This document shows positions 8,390 through 15,909 of a stretch of DNA of 64,000 nucleotides, one piece after another (position 1 is the stretch's first letter; every line of letters starts with the position of its first letter). Below the pieces are notes generated by a model, which was given only the letters and a program-made list of their open reading frames with translations, was not told where the DNA came from and did no database searches. The stretch covers positions 992,001 through 1,056,000 of the forward strand of contig CAWJNF010000004.1 in the NCBI GenBank assembly GCA_963844235.1, given 5' to 3'. The translations under genes were made by a program, and so were the position numbers. The stretch is from CAWJNF01 sp963844235. Its GTDB lineage: Bacteria > Actinomycetota > Thermoleophilia > Gaiellales > Gaiellaceae.

Positions 8390-9246
8390 TCGTCGTCACC
8401 GGCTGCACCGGCTTCGTCGGCAGGCTCACGGCCGAGGAGGTGGCGCGGCGCGGCCACAGGCTGCGGCTCCTCGCCCGGGAGCCGGCACGGGCTCCGACCA
8501 TCCCCGGCGCGGAGGTCGTCGCGGCCGACTACGGTGACCGGGACTCGCTGGCAATGGGCCTCCACGAGGGCGATCGGGTGTTCATGGTCTCGCTTCACGA
8601 AGGGCCCGAGCGCCGCGTACCGCTGCATCGCTCCTTCATAGAGGCTGCAGCCGGCCGCGGTGTCGCGCACGTCGTCTACCTCTCCTTCGTGAACGCCGGT
8701 CCCCGCGCGACGTTCTTGCACGCGCGCTCTCACGGTGAGACCGAGGAGATGCTCGGGCACTCGGGGATGTCCTATACGTCCATTCGCAACAGCATGTACG
8801 CGGACGACCTCGCCGGCTGGTTCGATGCCGAAGGCGTCGCGCGTGAGCCCGTCGGCGAGGGCCGGATCAGCTTCTCGTACAGGCCCGAGCTGGCCGAGGC
8901 GATCGCGGTCACGCTGACCGAGGCGGGCCACGAGCGGAAGAGCTACGACATCACCACCCGCGACTCCGTCACGCTCACCGAGCTCGCGGGCATCGCCTCC
9001 GCGGCCACGGGCCGGGCCTACCGGTACGAGCCTGGCGAGCGCGACGAGTGGGAGGCCCGCTGGCGCGCCCGCGGCAAGCCCGAATGGTCGATCGAGGCCG
9101 GGCTGACGTCCTTCGACGCGCAGCTCGCCGGCGAGCTCGACGTCGTCTCTGGAGACTTCCTGCGGCTGACGGGCCGCGAGCCTCTGAGCGTCGCGGAGAT
9201 CGTCGCCCGCCATGTGGACGACCTGCCGCTGCCACCCGCCGGCTGA
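8386..9246 (+). CDS. NmrA-like / atypical SDR NAD(P)-binding protein
   Basis: The 286-residue protein starts with the Rossmann motif VTGCTGFVGR and resembles NmrA and QOR2-type quinone oxidoreductases rather than classical SDRs: there is no canonical YxxxK. The start is GTG 8386, overlapping the StyA-like stop by 4 bp (GTGA), which shows translational coupling. It may reduce or sense a quinone or carbonyl product of the upstream enzymes; this is inference. The gene converges on the response regulator with only 3 bp between them. Confidence 0.8.
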   Translation: MIVVTGCTGFVGRLTAEEVARRGHRLRLLAREPARAPTIPGAEVVAADYGDRDSLAMGLHEGDRVFMVSLHEGPERRVPLHRSFIEAAAGRGVAHVVYLSFVNAGPRATFLHARSHGETEEMLGHSGMSYTSIRNSMYADDLAGWFDAEGVAREPVGEGRISFSYRPELAEAIAVTLTEAGHERKSYDITTRDSVTLTELAGIASAATGRAYRYEPGERDEWEARWRARGKPEWSIEAGLTSFDAQLAGELDVVSGDFLRLTGREPLSVAEIVARHVDDLPLPPAG

Positions 9247-9249
9247 CGG

Positions 9250-9765
9250 TCACGTGCGCCGTCTCCACAGACGGCCCGCCGCGTACTGGCGCTGCTCGAG
9301 CGCCTCGCTCCACTCCGACGGGTAGCCGAGTGCCGAGAGCGCACACGCAATCGCGCTGAGCGACTCGCGCCGCGCCGCATCGACGACCTGACCGGCGTGG
9401 GCAGCGAGCGCAGCGCTCACAGCGTCGACCAGCTCCTGCTCGCCGAACGGCTTGAGCACGTACGAGGAAGCCCCGACGGCGAGCGCCTGCTCGGCGAATC
9501 CGCGATAGCCCGTCAGCGCGACGATTGGGACGTCCCGCTCGCCGCGGATGAGCCGCGCTGCGTCGATACCGCTCAGCCGCGGCAGCCGGAGGTCGAGCAG
9601 GATGACGTCCGGCAGGTGCTTGCGCGCGAGCTCGACGGCCTCGACACCGTCGCGCGCGTCGGGGCATACGACGAAGCCCGCCTCCTCGAGCGTCAGCCGG
9701 AGGTCCGAGCGCACGAGCGGGTTGTCCTCCGCCGTGAGGACGGTCGATGCAGCGGCGTTCCCCAT
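9250..9765 (-). CDS. Single-domain response regulator (CheY-like receiver)
   Basis: The 171-residue protein has a receiver domain at about residues 8-125: the acidic pair E13-D14, phosphoacceptor D58 (LLDLR), T85 (ALTGY) and K105 (LKPFG). The last 45 residues match no DNA-binding domain or ANTAR domain that I can recognise, so output by protein interaction is likely. ATG 9765 is chosen because AAGGGAG lies just upstream. No histidine kinase gene is present in the window. A terminator-like hairpin lies just upstream in the leader. Confidence 0.82.
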   Translation of the reverse strand: MGNAAASTVLTAEDNPLVRSDLRLTLEEAGFVVCPDARDGVEAVELARKHLPDVILLDLRLPRLSGIDAARLIRGERDVPIVALTGYRGFAEQALAVGASSYVLKPFGEQELVDAVSAALAAHAGQVVDAARRESLSAIACALSALGYPSEWSEALEQRQYAAGRLWRRRT

Positions 9766-9798
9766 GGCGCTCCCTTCTGCGGGTCGATCGCGAGCACG

Positions 9799-9828
9799 AA
9801 AAAGGCCCCAGGCGGGAGCCCGAGGCCT
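9799..9828 (-). terminator. Rho-independent terminator or leader attenuator
   Basis: On the minus strand an 11-bp stem (AGGCCTCGGGC with GCCTGGGGCCT, two wobble pairs) with a TCCC loop is followed directly by TTTTT. It lies 33 bp before the start of the response regulator gene and 88 bp after the end of gntR. It would end transcripts coming from gntR, or act as an attenuator for the response regulator. Confidence 0.75.
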
Positions 9829-9916
9829 CGATGCCGATGATCGCCAACGGCGGCGATCTGCAGCCACTGTAGCGATACCCCCGGCTGTCGGCGACCCCGC
9901 CGCGGGAGCTACGAGA

Positions 9917-10609
9917 TCAGGCGCCGGCGAGGGCCGGCTCGTGCTCGCGACGCCACTGACGGAAGCTCTCGACGGTGTTGAGCTTGTGCGTTCGCGCGGA
10001 GGCTTCGATCTCGGCGAACGCGGCCTCGGCCTCGATCAGCGCGATCAGGTGGCGGTGCTCCTCGATCGACGCCGAGCCCCGGTACGGGATCTGGACGAAC
10101 ACCGTCCGGCGGATCGCGTCGAGGCGGCGGGCGACGTCCTCGAGCAGCTCGACGAGCGAGGGATTCGGGCAGCGCGCGTAGATCGCCCCGTGGAACTCCT
10201 GGTTGAGACGGCCGAAGGTCAGTGCGTCGATGTGTTCCATGGCCTCGACCATCTTTTCGTTGATCGCTTTCAGCCGCTCGACGTCCTCGGCGCCCATCTG
10301 CTCGGCGGCCAGCGCCGTCGCGTAGCCCTCGAGGACGGCGAGCACTGTGAGCTCCTCGTCGTACAGACCGGGCTCGGCGGGCGCCACCTGCGCGCCCGCA
10401 TTCGGCCTGTAGACGATCAGGCCCTCGGCCTCCAGCCGTCGAATCGCCTCCCGCACGGGCACGGCGCTCACCTCGAGCTCCGTCGCCAGGGTGTCGATGA
10501 CGACGCGGTAGCCCGGCCCGTAGGCGCCGCTCAGAATCCGCTCGCGGATCGTCCTGTAGGCCCGTTCCTGCTTCGTGACGCCGGGCTGAGCGTTCTTCAC
10601 GGTGGGCAC
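9917..10609 (-). CDS. GntR family transcriptional regulator (FadR/FCD subfamily)
   Basis: The 230-residue protein has an N-terminal winged helix-turn-helix (about residues 15-75, with the PVREAIRRLEAEGL signature). An all-helical FCD effector domain follows, whose three metal-binding His are seen in NQEFHGA, EEHRHLI and ARTHKL. FCD regulators usually sense carboxylic acids and repress nearby catabolic genes. It lies downstream of the benzoylformate-decarboxylase-like gene on the same strand, with a GTATAC-centred site between them (10638-10652), so control of itself and neighbours is likely. Confidence 0.88.
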   Translation of the reverse strand: MPTVKNAQPGVTKQERAYRTIRERILSGAYGPGYRVVIDTLATELEVSAVPVREAIRRLEAEGLIVYRPNAGAQVAPAEPGLYDEELTVLAVLEGYATALAAEQMGAEDVERLKAINEKMVEAMEHIDALTFGRLNQEFHGAIYARCPNPSLVELLEDVARRLDAIRRTVFVQIPYRGSASIEEHRHLIALIEAEAAFAEIEASARTHKLNTVESFRQWRREHEPALAGA

Positions 10610-10637
10610 GTCAGGCCGCCTCGGCCGTCATATCGAG

Positions 10638-10652
10638 AACGGTATACGATCG
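10638..10652. promoter_or_regulatory. Candidate GntR operator (GTATAC core)
   Basis: GAACGGTATACGATC lies 29 bp upstream of the gntR start. A nearly identical string (GAACGTATACGATC, minus strand) lies at 37086-37099 upstream of the ABC importer lipoprotein gene. Many FCD-type GntR regulators bind palindromes with a TATAC-type core. Assignment to this regulator is inference. Confidence 0.4.
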
Positions 10653-10667
10653 TCCCGGCCGCGCCGG

Positions 10668-12344
10668 TCACAGTTGCCCCGTACCGTCCGGGCTGACGAC
10701 GACCTCGACGAGCAGCGGCTCCTCCCGGTCGGCGAGCCCGGGGATGACCTCGTCCAACACGCCGATCAGCTCGTCGTACGTCACGACACGGCGGGCAGGG
10801 CACCCGAGCCCGATCGCCAGGGCGGCCGTATCCACGTGGAACGACGGCCACGGCCCCGTGCCGCCGTGCAGCTGGGCCAGCCGGTCCATGACCCGGTAGC
10901 CGCCGTTCGCGAGGACGACGAAGAGCGCACCCGCGCGGTACTGGCCGGCGCTCCAGAGCGCCTGGATGCCGTAGAGGGCGGAGCCGTCGCCGACGACGGC
11001 CACCACAGGTCGATCCGGCAACGCCAGGCGGAGGCCGGTGGCGGCGGGAAGCGCGAAGCCGAGCCCGCCCATCGCGGCGCTCACGAAGCCGAGCGGCCGG
11101 CGCGCCGGCACGCGGGCATGCAGCTCGGGACGGTTGGAAGGGCACTCCTCCACGAGGATCGCGTCGGCGGGCAGGCGCTCCGCCAGGGCAGCGAGCACGT
11201 GCCCACCGAGCAGCGGCTCGCCCGGTTGTGGCGGCGCCGGTGCGGGCGGGCGGCGCATCGGTTCCGGCATTGCCGTGTCGCGCGGCTCGAGCAGAGCCGT
11301 CAGAGCCGCGCAGACCGATGCCGGCGGTGCCAGCAGAGCGAGGTCGGCGGGGCTTCGATGAACCTCGGCCGGGTCGTCCGAGACGACAATCACCGACGTC
11401 CCCTCGGGAACGAGCGGCCCATCGTCGTAGCCGTACTGACGAAGCACCGGGGCACCCACGACGACGACGCAGTCGTGGCCGCCGAGCACCTCACGCAGAT
11501 GGGTGCGATCGGGGGGTAGATGCCCGGCGAACAGCCGATGATCCTGTGGAAACCCGGCTCTCGCGCCGAACGACTCCTGCCAGACGGGACAGCGAAGGAG
11601 CTCGGCGAGATCGACGAGGGCGGCCCACGTCTCCGAGTCGTCGGCTCCGGCCCCGACGACGAGCACCGGGGCGTGCGCGGCCGAGAGCATCCCCGCGAGC
11701 CTCTGCACGGCGCCCGAATCGGCCGCGGTCGCGCGTACGAGCGCAGCCGGCGCGGCGACCTCCCAGGCCTCGCCGGCGGCTGCCTCCCAGTCGTCCATCG
11801 GAACGATGACGAGGGCAGGCCCCCGACCCGTGCCCGCCTGATGCCATGCTCTGGCCACGGCCCCCGGAACGTCCTGGGCGCGGACGGGCTGCTCGGCGGA
11901 TACCGGGTACTCGCCGGCAAGTCCCTGCAATCTCCCGGTCAGGAACGGCTCGTGAGCGAGGTGCCTGCGATCCTGCTGGCCGACGAGAACGACGAGGGGC
12001 GCCCGGTTGACTCGGGCGGTGGCGAGCGCGGCGACCGCGTTTCCGAGCCCGGCTGTCGTGTGGAGGATGACGAGCGAGGGCTCCTTGCGCGCGATCGCGA
12101 AGCCTGTCGCCATCCCGACGACCGAGCCCTCGTGCAGGCCGAGCACGAAGCGGAGATCGTCCGGGAGGTCCGTGAGCAGCGGCACCTCGGTCGAGCCCGG
12201 GTTCGCGAACATCGTCGTCAGCCCGAGGCGGCGCAGCACGTGAAACGTCGCCTCTCGGACGGTCTGCGCGGGCGGGCCCGGCCCCTCATCCGTGCGGGCA
12301 GGCAGCACCTCGGTCACGCTGCAGCGCCCTTGCGCCGTCGGCAT
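10668..12344 (-). CDS. Thiamine diphosphate-dependent decarboxylase, benzoylformate decarboxylase-like
   Basis: The 558-residue protein follows benzoylformate decarboxylase (MdlC) closely at its N-terminus with a constant offset of 25 residues. It keeps the catalytic Ser (S51, NPGST), the cofactor-activating Glu (E72, GLHEG) and the active-site His (H95, LHTTAG). The ThDP/Mg motif GDGS with a downstream Asn is at the C-terminal end. The MdlC residue His281 seems to be replaced by Tyr (RQYGYDDG region), so substrate preference may differ. The enzyme would convert an aromatic 2-oxo acid to the aldehyde. ATG 12344 fits the family N-terminus; longer starts run into the promoter region. Confidence 0.82.
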   Translation of the reverse strand: MPTAQGRCSVTEVLPARTDEGPGPPAQTVREATFHVLRRLGLTTMFANPGSTEVPLLTDLPDDLRFVLGLHEGSVVGMATGFAIARKEPSLVILHTTAGLGNAVAALATARVNRAPLVVLVGQQDRRHLAHEPFLTGRLQGLAGEYPVSAEQPVRAQDVPGAVARAWHQAGTGRGPALVIVPMDDWEAAAGEAWEVAAPAALVRATAADSGAVQRLAGMLSAAHAPVLVVGAGADDSETWAALVDLAELLRCPVWQESFGARAGFPQDHRLFAGHLPPDRTHLREVLGGHDCVVVVGAPVLRQYGYDDGPLVPEGTSVIVVSDDPAEVHRSPADLALLAPPASVCAALTALLEPRDTAMPEPMRRPPAPAPPQPGEPLLGGHVLAALAERLPADAILVEECPSNRPELHARVPARRPLGFVSAAMGGLGFALPAATGLRLALPDRPVVAVVGDGSALYGIQALWSAGQYRAGALFVVLANGGYRVMDRLAQLHGGTGPWPSFHVDTAALAIGLGCPARRVVTYDELIGVLDEVIPGLADREEPLLVEVVVSPDGTGQL

Positions 12345-12388
12345 GGCATCAATCGAAAAACCTATACGATGCCCGCGCTCAGGAGGGT

Positions 12389-12566
12389 AGATGATTGATC
12401 TGTAATTGACCGGCAACCGTGGCACCGCCGGACGGCGGCCGATACCGTCGCCTGGAGGCCACGCTCGTGGCTCGCACGTACCTACAGGTACGCACGAGCC
12501 ATGATCGCGCCCTCATGCTCGGTCTCTGCCGTCCCCGACGGCACCACAATTACCGATCAACCATCT
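12389..12566. repeat. MITE-like element with AGATGRTTGATC terminal inverted repeats, copy 1
   Basis: The left end AGATGATTGATCTGTAATTG matches the inverted right end (AGATGGTTGATCGGTAATTG) at 18 of 20 positions. Both ends are flanked by TA. The interior holds a strong hairpin around the CGTACCT/AGGTACG arms (about 12471-12503). The right end supplies the TAG stop codon of the SDR gene (12565-12567). A 90-bp relative sits at 46828-46917. No transposase is encoded. The 220-bp gap between the ThDP enzyme and the SDR is essentially this element. Confidence 0.65.
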
Positions 12567-13350
12567 AGCCCGATCCGGCGCGATCGATGGCGTCGACGAT
12601 GACCTTCGCTCCGCCGTGGGCGGCAAAGCCGCCGTCGATCGAGATCTCGGCGCCGTTCACGAACTCCGACCGGTCGGACAGGAGGAACAGGACGAGCGAG
12701 GCGACGTCCTCCGGGGTGCCGACCCGCCCGGCCGGCGTGAGGTCGATGGATACGCCCACGTACGCCGGGTGCGCATCTGCGACCAAAGGCGTCTCGACGT
12801 AGCCCGGGTTGACGAGGTTGACCCGGATCCCGCGTGGGCCGTACTCGAGCGAGGCGACGCGTGAGAGGCCCCGCAACGCCCACTTGCTCGCGGTGTAGGC
12901 GACGGCGTGGTAGCCGATCAGCGCGGCCACCGAGCCGACGTTGACGATCGACCCGCCCGAGCGCATGAGCGGCGCGCAAGCTTGCATCCCGAGCAGCGCG
13001 CCCGTGACGTTGATCGCGAGCGTTCGGTTCCAGCCCTCGAGCGTGACGTCGTCCAGCCGGGCCCGATGCGCGACACCGGCGTTGTTGACGAGCCCGTGGA
13101 GCTCGCCGGGGCCTTCCTCGAGCCACTGCGCCAGCTCGCGCCAGTCATCCGGCTCGGAGACGTCGAGCCGCCGGCAGGTCACCGACCCAGCCAGCCCCGT
13201 CAGGCCGTCGGCCAACTCGCGAACCTCGTTTTCGAGGACGTCCGCCGCGACCACATGGGCGCCTTCGCGAGCGAGCGCCTCGGCTTCGGCGGCGCCCTGA
13301 CCGCGCGCCGCTCCGGTGACGACGATCGTCTTGCCCTCCAACTCGGCCAC
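12565..13350 (-). CDS. SDR family NAD(P)-dependent oxidoreductase
   Basis: This is a classical 261-residue short-chain dehydrogenase: cofactor motif TGAARGQG, NNAG, catalytic Ser in GSVAA and YTASK. The C-terminal IDGG motif is typical of the 3-oxoacyl-ACP reductase-like clan. Start GTG 13350 lies 5 bp after the phosphotriesterase-like gene, so it is the second gene of that operon. The substrate is unknown, probably an alcohol or ketone intermediate of aromatic breakdown. Its stop codon lies inside the repeat end at 12566. Confidence 0.88.
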   Translation of the reverse strand: MAELEGKTIVVTGAARGQGAAEAEALAREGAHVVAADVLENEVRELADGLTGLAGSVTCRRLDVSEPDDWRELAQWLEEGPGELHGLVNNAGVAHRARLDDVTLEGWNRTLAINVTGALLGMQACAPLMRSGGSIVNVGSVAALIGYHAVAYTASKWALRGLSRVASLEYGPRGIRVNLVNPGYVETPLVADAHPAYVGVSIDLTPAGRVGTPEDVASLVLFLLSDRSEFVNGAEISIDGGFAAHGGAKVIVDAIDRAGSG

Positions 13351-13355
13351 GCCGA

Positions 13356-14315
13356 TCAGCTCCCCCTGCTGAAGAATCGCCGCGGGCTCTCGATCGTCAT
13401 CGCCTCGATCTGTGCCTGCGCGACACCGGCCTCGACCAGCCTCGGGAGAACCACGTTCTGCACGAGCAGGTAGTCGGGCTTCTCGTCCGCGAATTTCTCG
13501 TCGCCGACCATGAAGTCGTAGAAGCAGGCGGCGTCGTGCGACAGGTGGATGCGCTCGGCGTACCCCTCCGCCACGAGTGCGACGAGCGTCTCGATGCGCC
13601 GGTCGAGCGGGTTGAAATGCTCGATGCCGAAGCGGTCGCAGCCGAGGAACGCGCCGCTCGAGGCGATGTCGCGGATGTAGCCGAGGTCGTTCGAGTCACC
13701 GACGTGCGAGATGACGACGCGCGACAGGTCGACGCCCTCCTTCGCGAACGCCTCGACGGCGACGAGCCCGGAGCGTGCGGCCGAGTTCGTGTGCACCATG
13801 ATCGGCGCGCCGGTCTCGACGCTCGCGGCGGCGATCGCGGCCACGATCGTGGGCACGTCGCCAATGAGCCCGTACTCCTCGACCGCGCATTTCAGGAAGG
13901 CGGCGCGCACACCCGTATCGTCGATCCCCTCCCGTATGTCGCGTACGAAGAGCTCGGCGAGCTGGTCGACCGACCGGTAGCGGAAGAACTGCGGCAGCTC
14001 CAGGAACGCGTAGAGCCCGGTCGCCACGACGATGTTGAGGTCGACCTCCGCGTTGATCCGCTGGAGCCTCGGAATGAATCTCCCGAGCCCGACGACGGTA
14101 GGGTCGACGAGCGTCCGGATCCCGGCCTCACGGACCGCGCCCAGCTTCGCGATCGCGTCCGCGACGCGGAGCTCCTCGTCCCACAGGCACTCACCCCAGG
14201 CACGCCCGTAATTCGCGATCGCCTCGGGATCGAGCACGAACACGTGCTCGTGCATGAGCGTGCTGCCCAGGTCGTCGACGTCGACAGGGCCGCGCACGGT
14301 CTCGACCGTCGGCAT
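13356..14315 (-). CDS. Phosphotriesterase-like amidohydrolase (PLL-type lactonase)
   Basis: The 319-residue TIM-barrel metallohydrolase shows the full binuclear metal set: H22 and H24 (HEH), the bridging K142 (FLKCA), H175 (MVHTN), H204 (ISHVG) and D261 (SHDA). Members of the phosphotriesterase-like lactonase group hydrolyse lactones, which suits a ring-cleavage or lactone intermediate. ATG 14315 begins at the conserved N-terminus. The 181 bp upstream (14316-14496) shows nothing I can name. Confidence 0.86.
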   Translation of the reverse strand: MPTVETVRGPVDVDDLGSTLMHEHVFVLDPEAIANYGRAWGECLWDEELRVADAIAKLGAVREAGIRTLVDPTVVGLGRFIPRLQRINAEVDLNIVVATGLYAFLELPQFFRYRSVDQLAELFVRDIREGIDDTGVRAAFLKCAVEEYGLIGDVPTIVAAIAAASVETGAPIMVHTNSAARSGLVAVEAFAKEGVDLSRVVISHVGDSNDLGYIRDIASSGAFLGCDRFGIEHFNPLDRRIETLVALVAEGYAERIHLSHDAACFYDFMVGDEKFADEKPDYLLVQNVVLPRLVEAGVAQAQIEAMTIESPRRFFSRGS

Positions 14316-14496
14316 CAGGCATCCTCCTCGCTGTCGTTCGTCGCCGAGATCACGTGGCGAAACTGTACGGGCGGCTCTTCAGCTGCTCCGGCATGAGCCG
14401 CCGCAGAGCGTCGCCGAGCTGGGCTGCGTCCAGGAGGCCGACCGGCCCGGCGCCGACAACCACGACGCCTGGTCGAGGGCCTCCATCGCTCGACGT

Positions 14497-15909
14497 CTAT
14501 CCGGACCCGGACAGCTCTGCCGCGGCGTGCGCTCCGGCGAGGCGCCCGAACGTGAGGCTGCGGAGCACCGAGGTGCCGGCCGGGTACTCGTGGTAGTAGA
14601 GGCCCGTTACCTCGCCGGCGGCGTAGAGGCCGGGGATCGGGGTGCCCGCCGGCCTCACGACCCGCGCCGAGCTGTCGGTGCGGATGCCGCCGAAGGTGAA
14701 CGTGATCGCGCAGGTGAGCGGGTACGCGATGTACGGCGGCGAGTCGAGCGGGAAGGCCCAGTTGGACTTCGGCGTCGCGAGGCCACGCGTGCTCTTGCCG
14801 TCGAAGGCGTACGGGTCGAACGGCTCCGGACCGACGGCGGCGTTGTACTCGGACACGGTGCGCGCGAGCGCTCCGGGATCGAGTCCGAGCCGGGTCGCGA
14901 GCTCCTCGACCGACCCGGCGGTGACCGGCGGCACGTCGGTGAGGACGAGGGCATCGAAGGCCTCGATCGCCAGCGTCGTCTGGTCGCCCACGAAGAACGC
15001 GGTCTGCTCCTGGTTGCGCCAGATCTCGTAGCCGAGCGCCTCGAAGGTGGCGTCGAAACCGTCCTGGCCCTCGTCGAAGAACCGCTCTCCGCGACCGTTG
15101 ACGACGATCCCGCAGACGTACGGGAAGAAGACCGGGTCAGGCTTGCTGGCCCGCGGGTCGACCGGCTCCCCGTGGAACATGTCGAACTGGCCGGCGGTAT
15201 CCGCACCGACCTCGATCGCCATCCGGATCCCCTCGCCGCGGTTGTTGGCCAGCCCGGGAGCGATCAGCGGCAGGTCGCCCGCGCGGCCGCCGAGATGCTG
15301 CGTCAGCATCTCGTTGCTGCCCTCGAACCCGCCACTTGCGATGACGACCGCTCCTGCTCCGAGTGTGTGGAGCAGACCGTCACGCCCGCGAACGACGACA
15401 CCGTCCACGTGCCCGTCACCGGCCACGCTCAAGCGCACCGCCTCGGTCTCGTAGCTGACCTCCACGCTGTCCGTGCGTTCGAGAACCCCGGCGAACGCCT
15501 GGACGATTCCCGCACCTCCGCCGGCGGGTGTCCCACCACCGCCGGCATGCCGGTTCGGCAAGGGGCTCCTGGCGTAGACCACCTCGACCCCATGGCCCTC
15601 GAGGAACTCCAGCGTCGCCGGGACCTCGCGCTCCAGCGTGCGGCAGTAGTCGAGATCGGCGAGCCCTCCCGACACGGACTCCATCAGGGAGACGAAGCCC
15701 GGATCGAGGCGGCGATCCTCCGTGATGCGGAACCACGAGCTCGTGTATCGCGTCGCGCCGCCCCGCTCCGCCTCGGGAGCACGCTCGACGACGCCCACCC
15801 GCGCGGCGCGGCCCTCGGCAGCCACGGCGTCGACGTGGCTCACCGCCGCCGCGAGCCCGGCGGCCCCCATACCGATCACGACGAGGTCGTAGCCCGGAGC
15901 CTCTCCCAT
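14497..15909 (-). CDS. FAD-binding dehydrogenase (fumarate reductase/TcuA/KSTD-type flavoprotein)
   Basis: The 470-residue protein starts with GMGAAGLAAA, binding FAD, and has the GGFEGSNEM and late FGGIRTD and AGEVTG motifs of the fumarate-reductase flavoprotein family. It resembles tricarballylate dehydrogenase TcuA and 3-ketosteroid dehydrogenases, so it should introduce or reduce a carbon-carbon double bond of an acid or cyclic ketone. It begins directly at the stop of the aldehyde dehydrogenase (15910), so the two are cotranscribed. The substrate is not known. Confidence 0.82.
   Translation of the reverse strand: MGEAPGYDLVVIGMGAAGLAAAVSHVDAVAAEGRAARVGVVERAPEAERGGATRYTSSWFRITEDRRLDPGFVSLMESVSGGLADLDYCRTLEREVPATLEFLEGHGVEVVYARSPLPNRHAGGGGTPAGGGAGIVQAFAGVLERTDSVEVSYETEAVRLSVAGDGHVDGVVVRGRDGLLHTLGAGAVVIASGGFEGSNEMLTQHLGGRAGDLPLIAPGLANNRGEGIRMAIEVGADTAGQFDMFHGEPVDPRASKPDPVFFPYVCGIVVNGRGERFFDEGQDGFDATFEALGYEIWRNQEQTAFFVGDQTTLAIEAFDALVLTDVPPVTAGSVEELATRLGLDPGALARTVSEYNAAVGPEPFDPYAFDGKSTRGLATPKSNWAFPLDSPPYIAYPLTCAITFTFGGIRTDSSARVVRPAGTPIPGLYAAGEVTGLYYHEYPAGTSVLRSLTFGRLAGAHAAAELSGSG

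Noticed and set aside
12359..12373. CCTATACGATGCC upstream of the ThDP enzyme as a third GntR operator.
   Set aside because: It shares only TATACGAT with the better sites and has no palindromic partner; kept out for lack of support.
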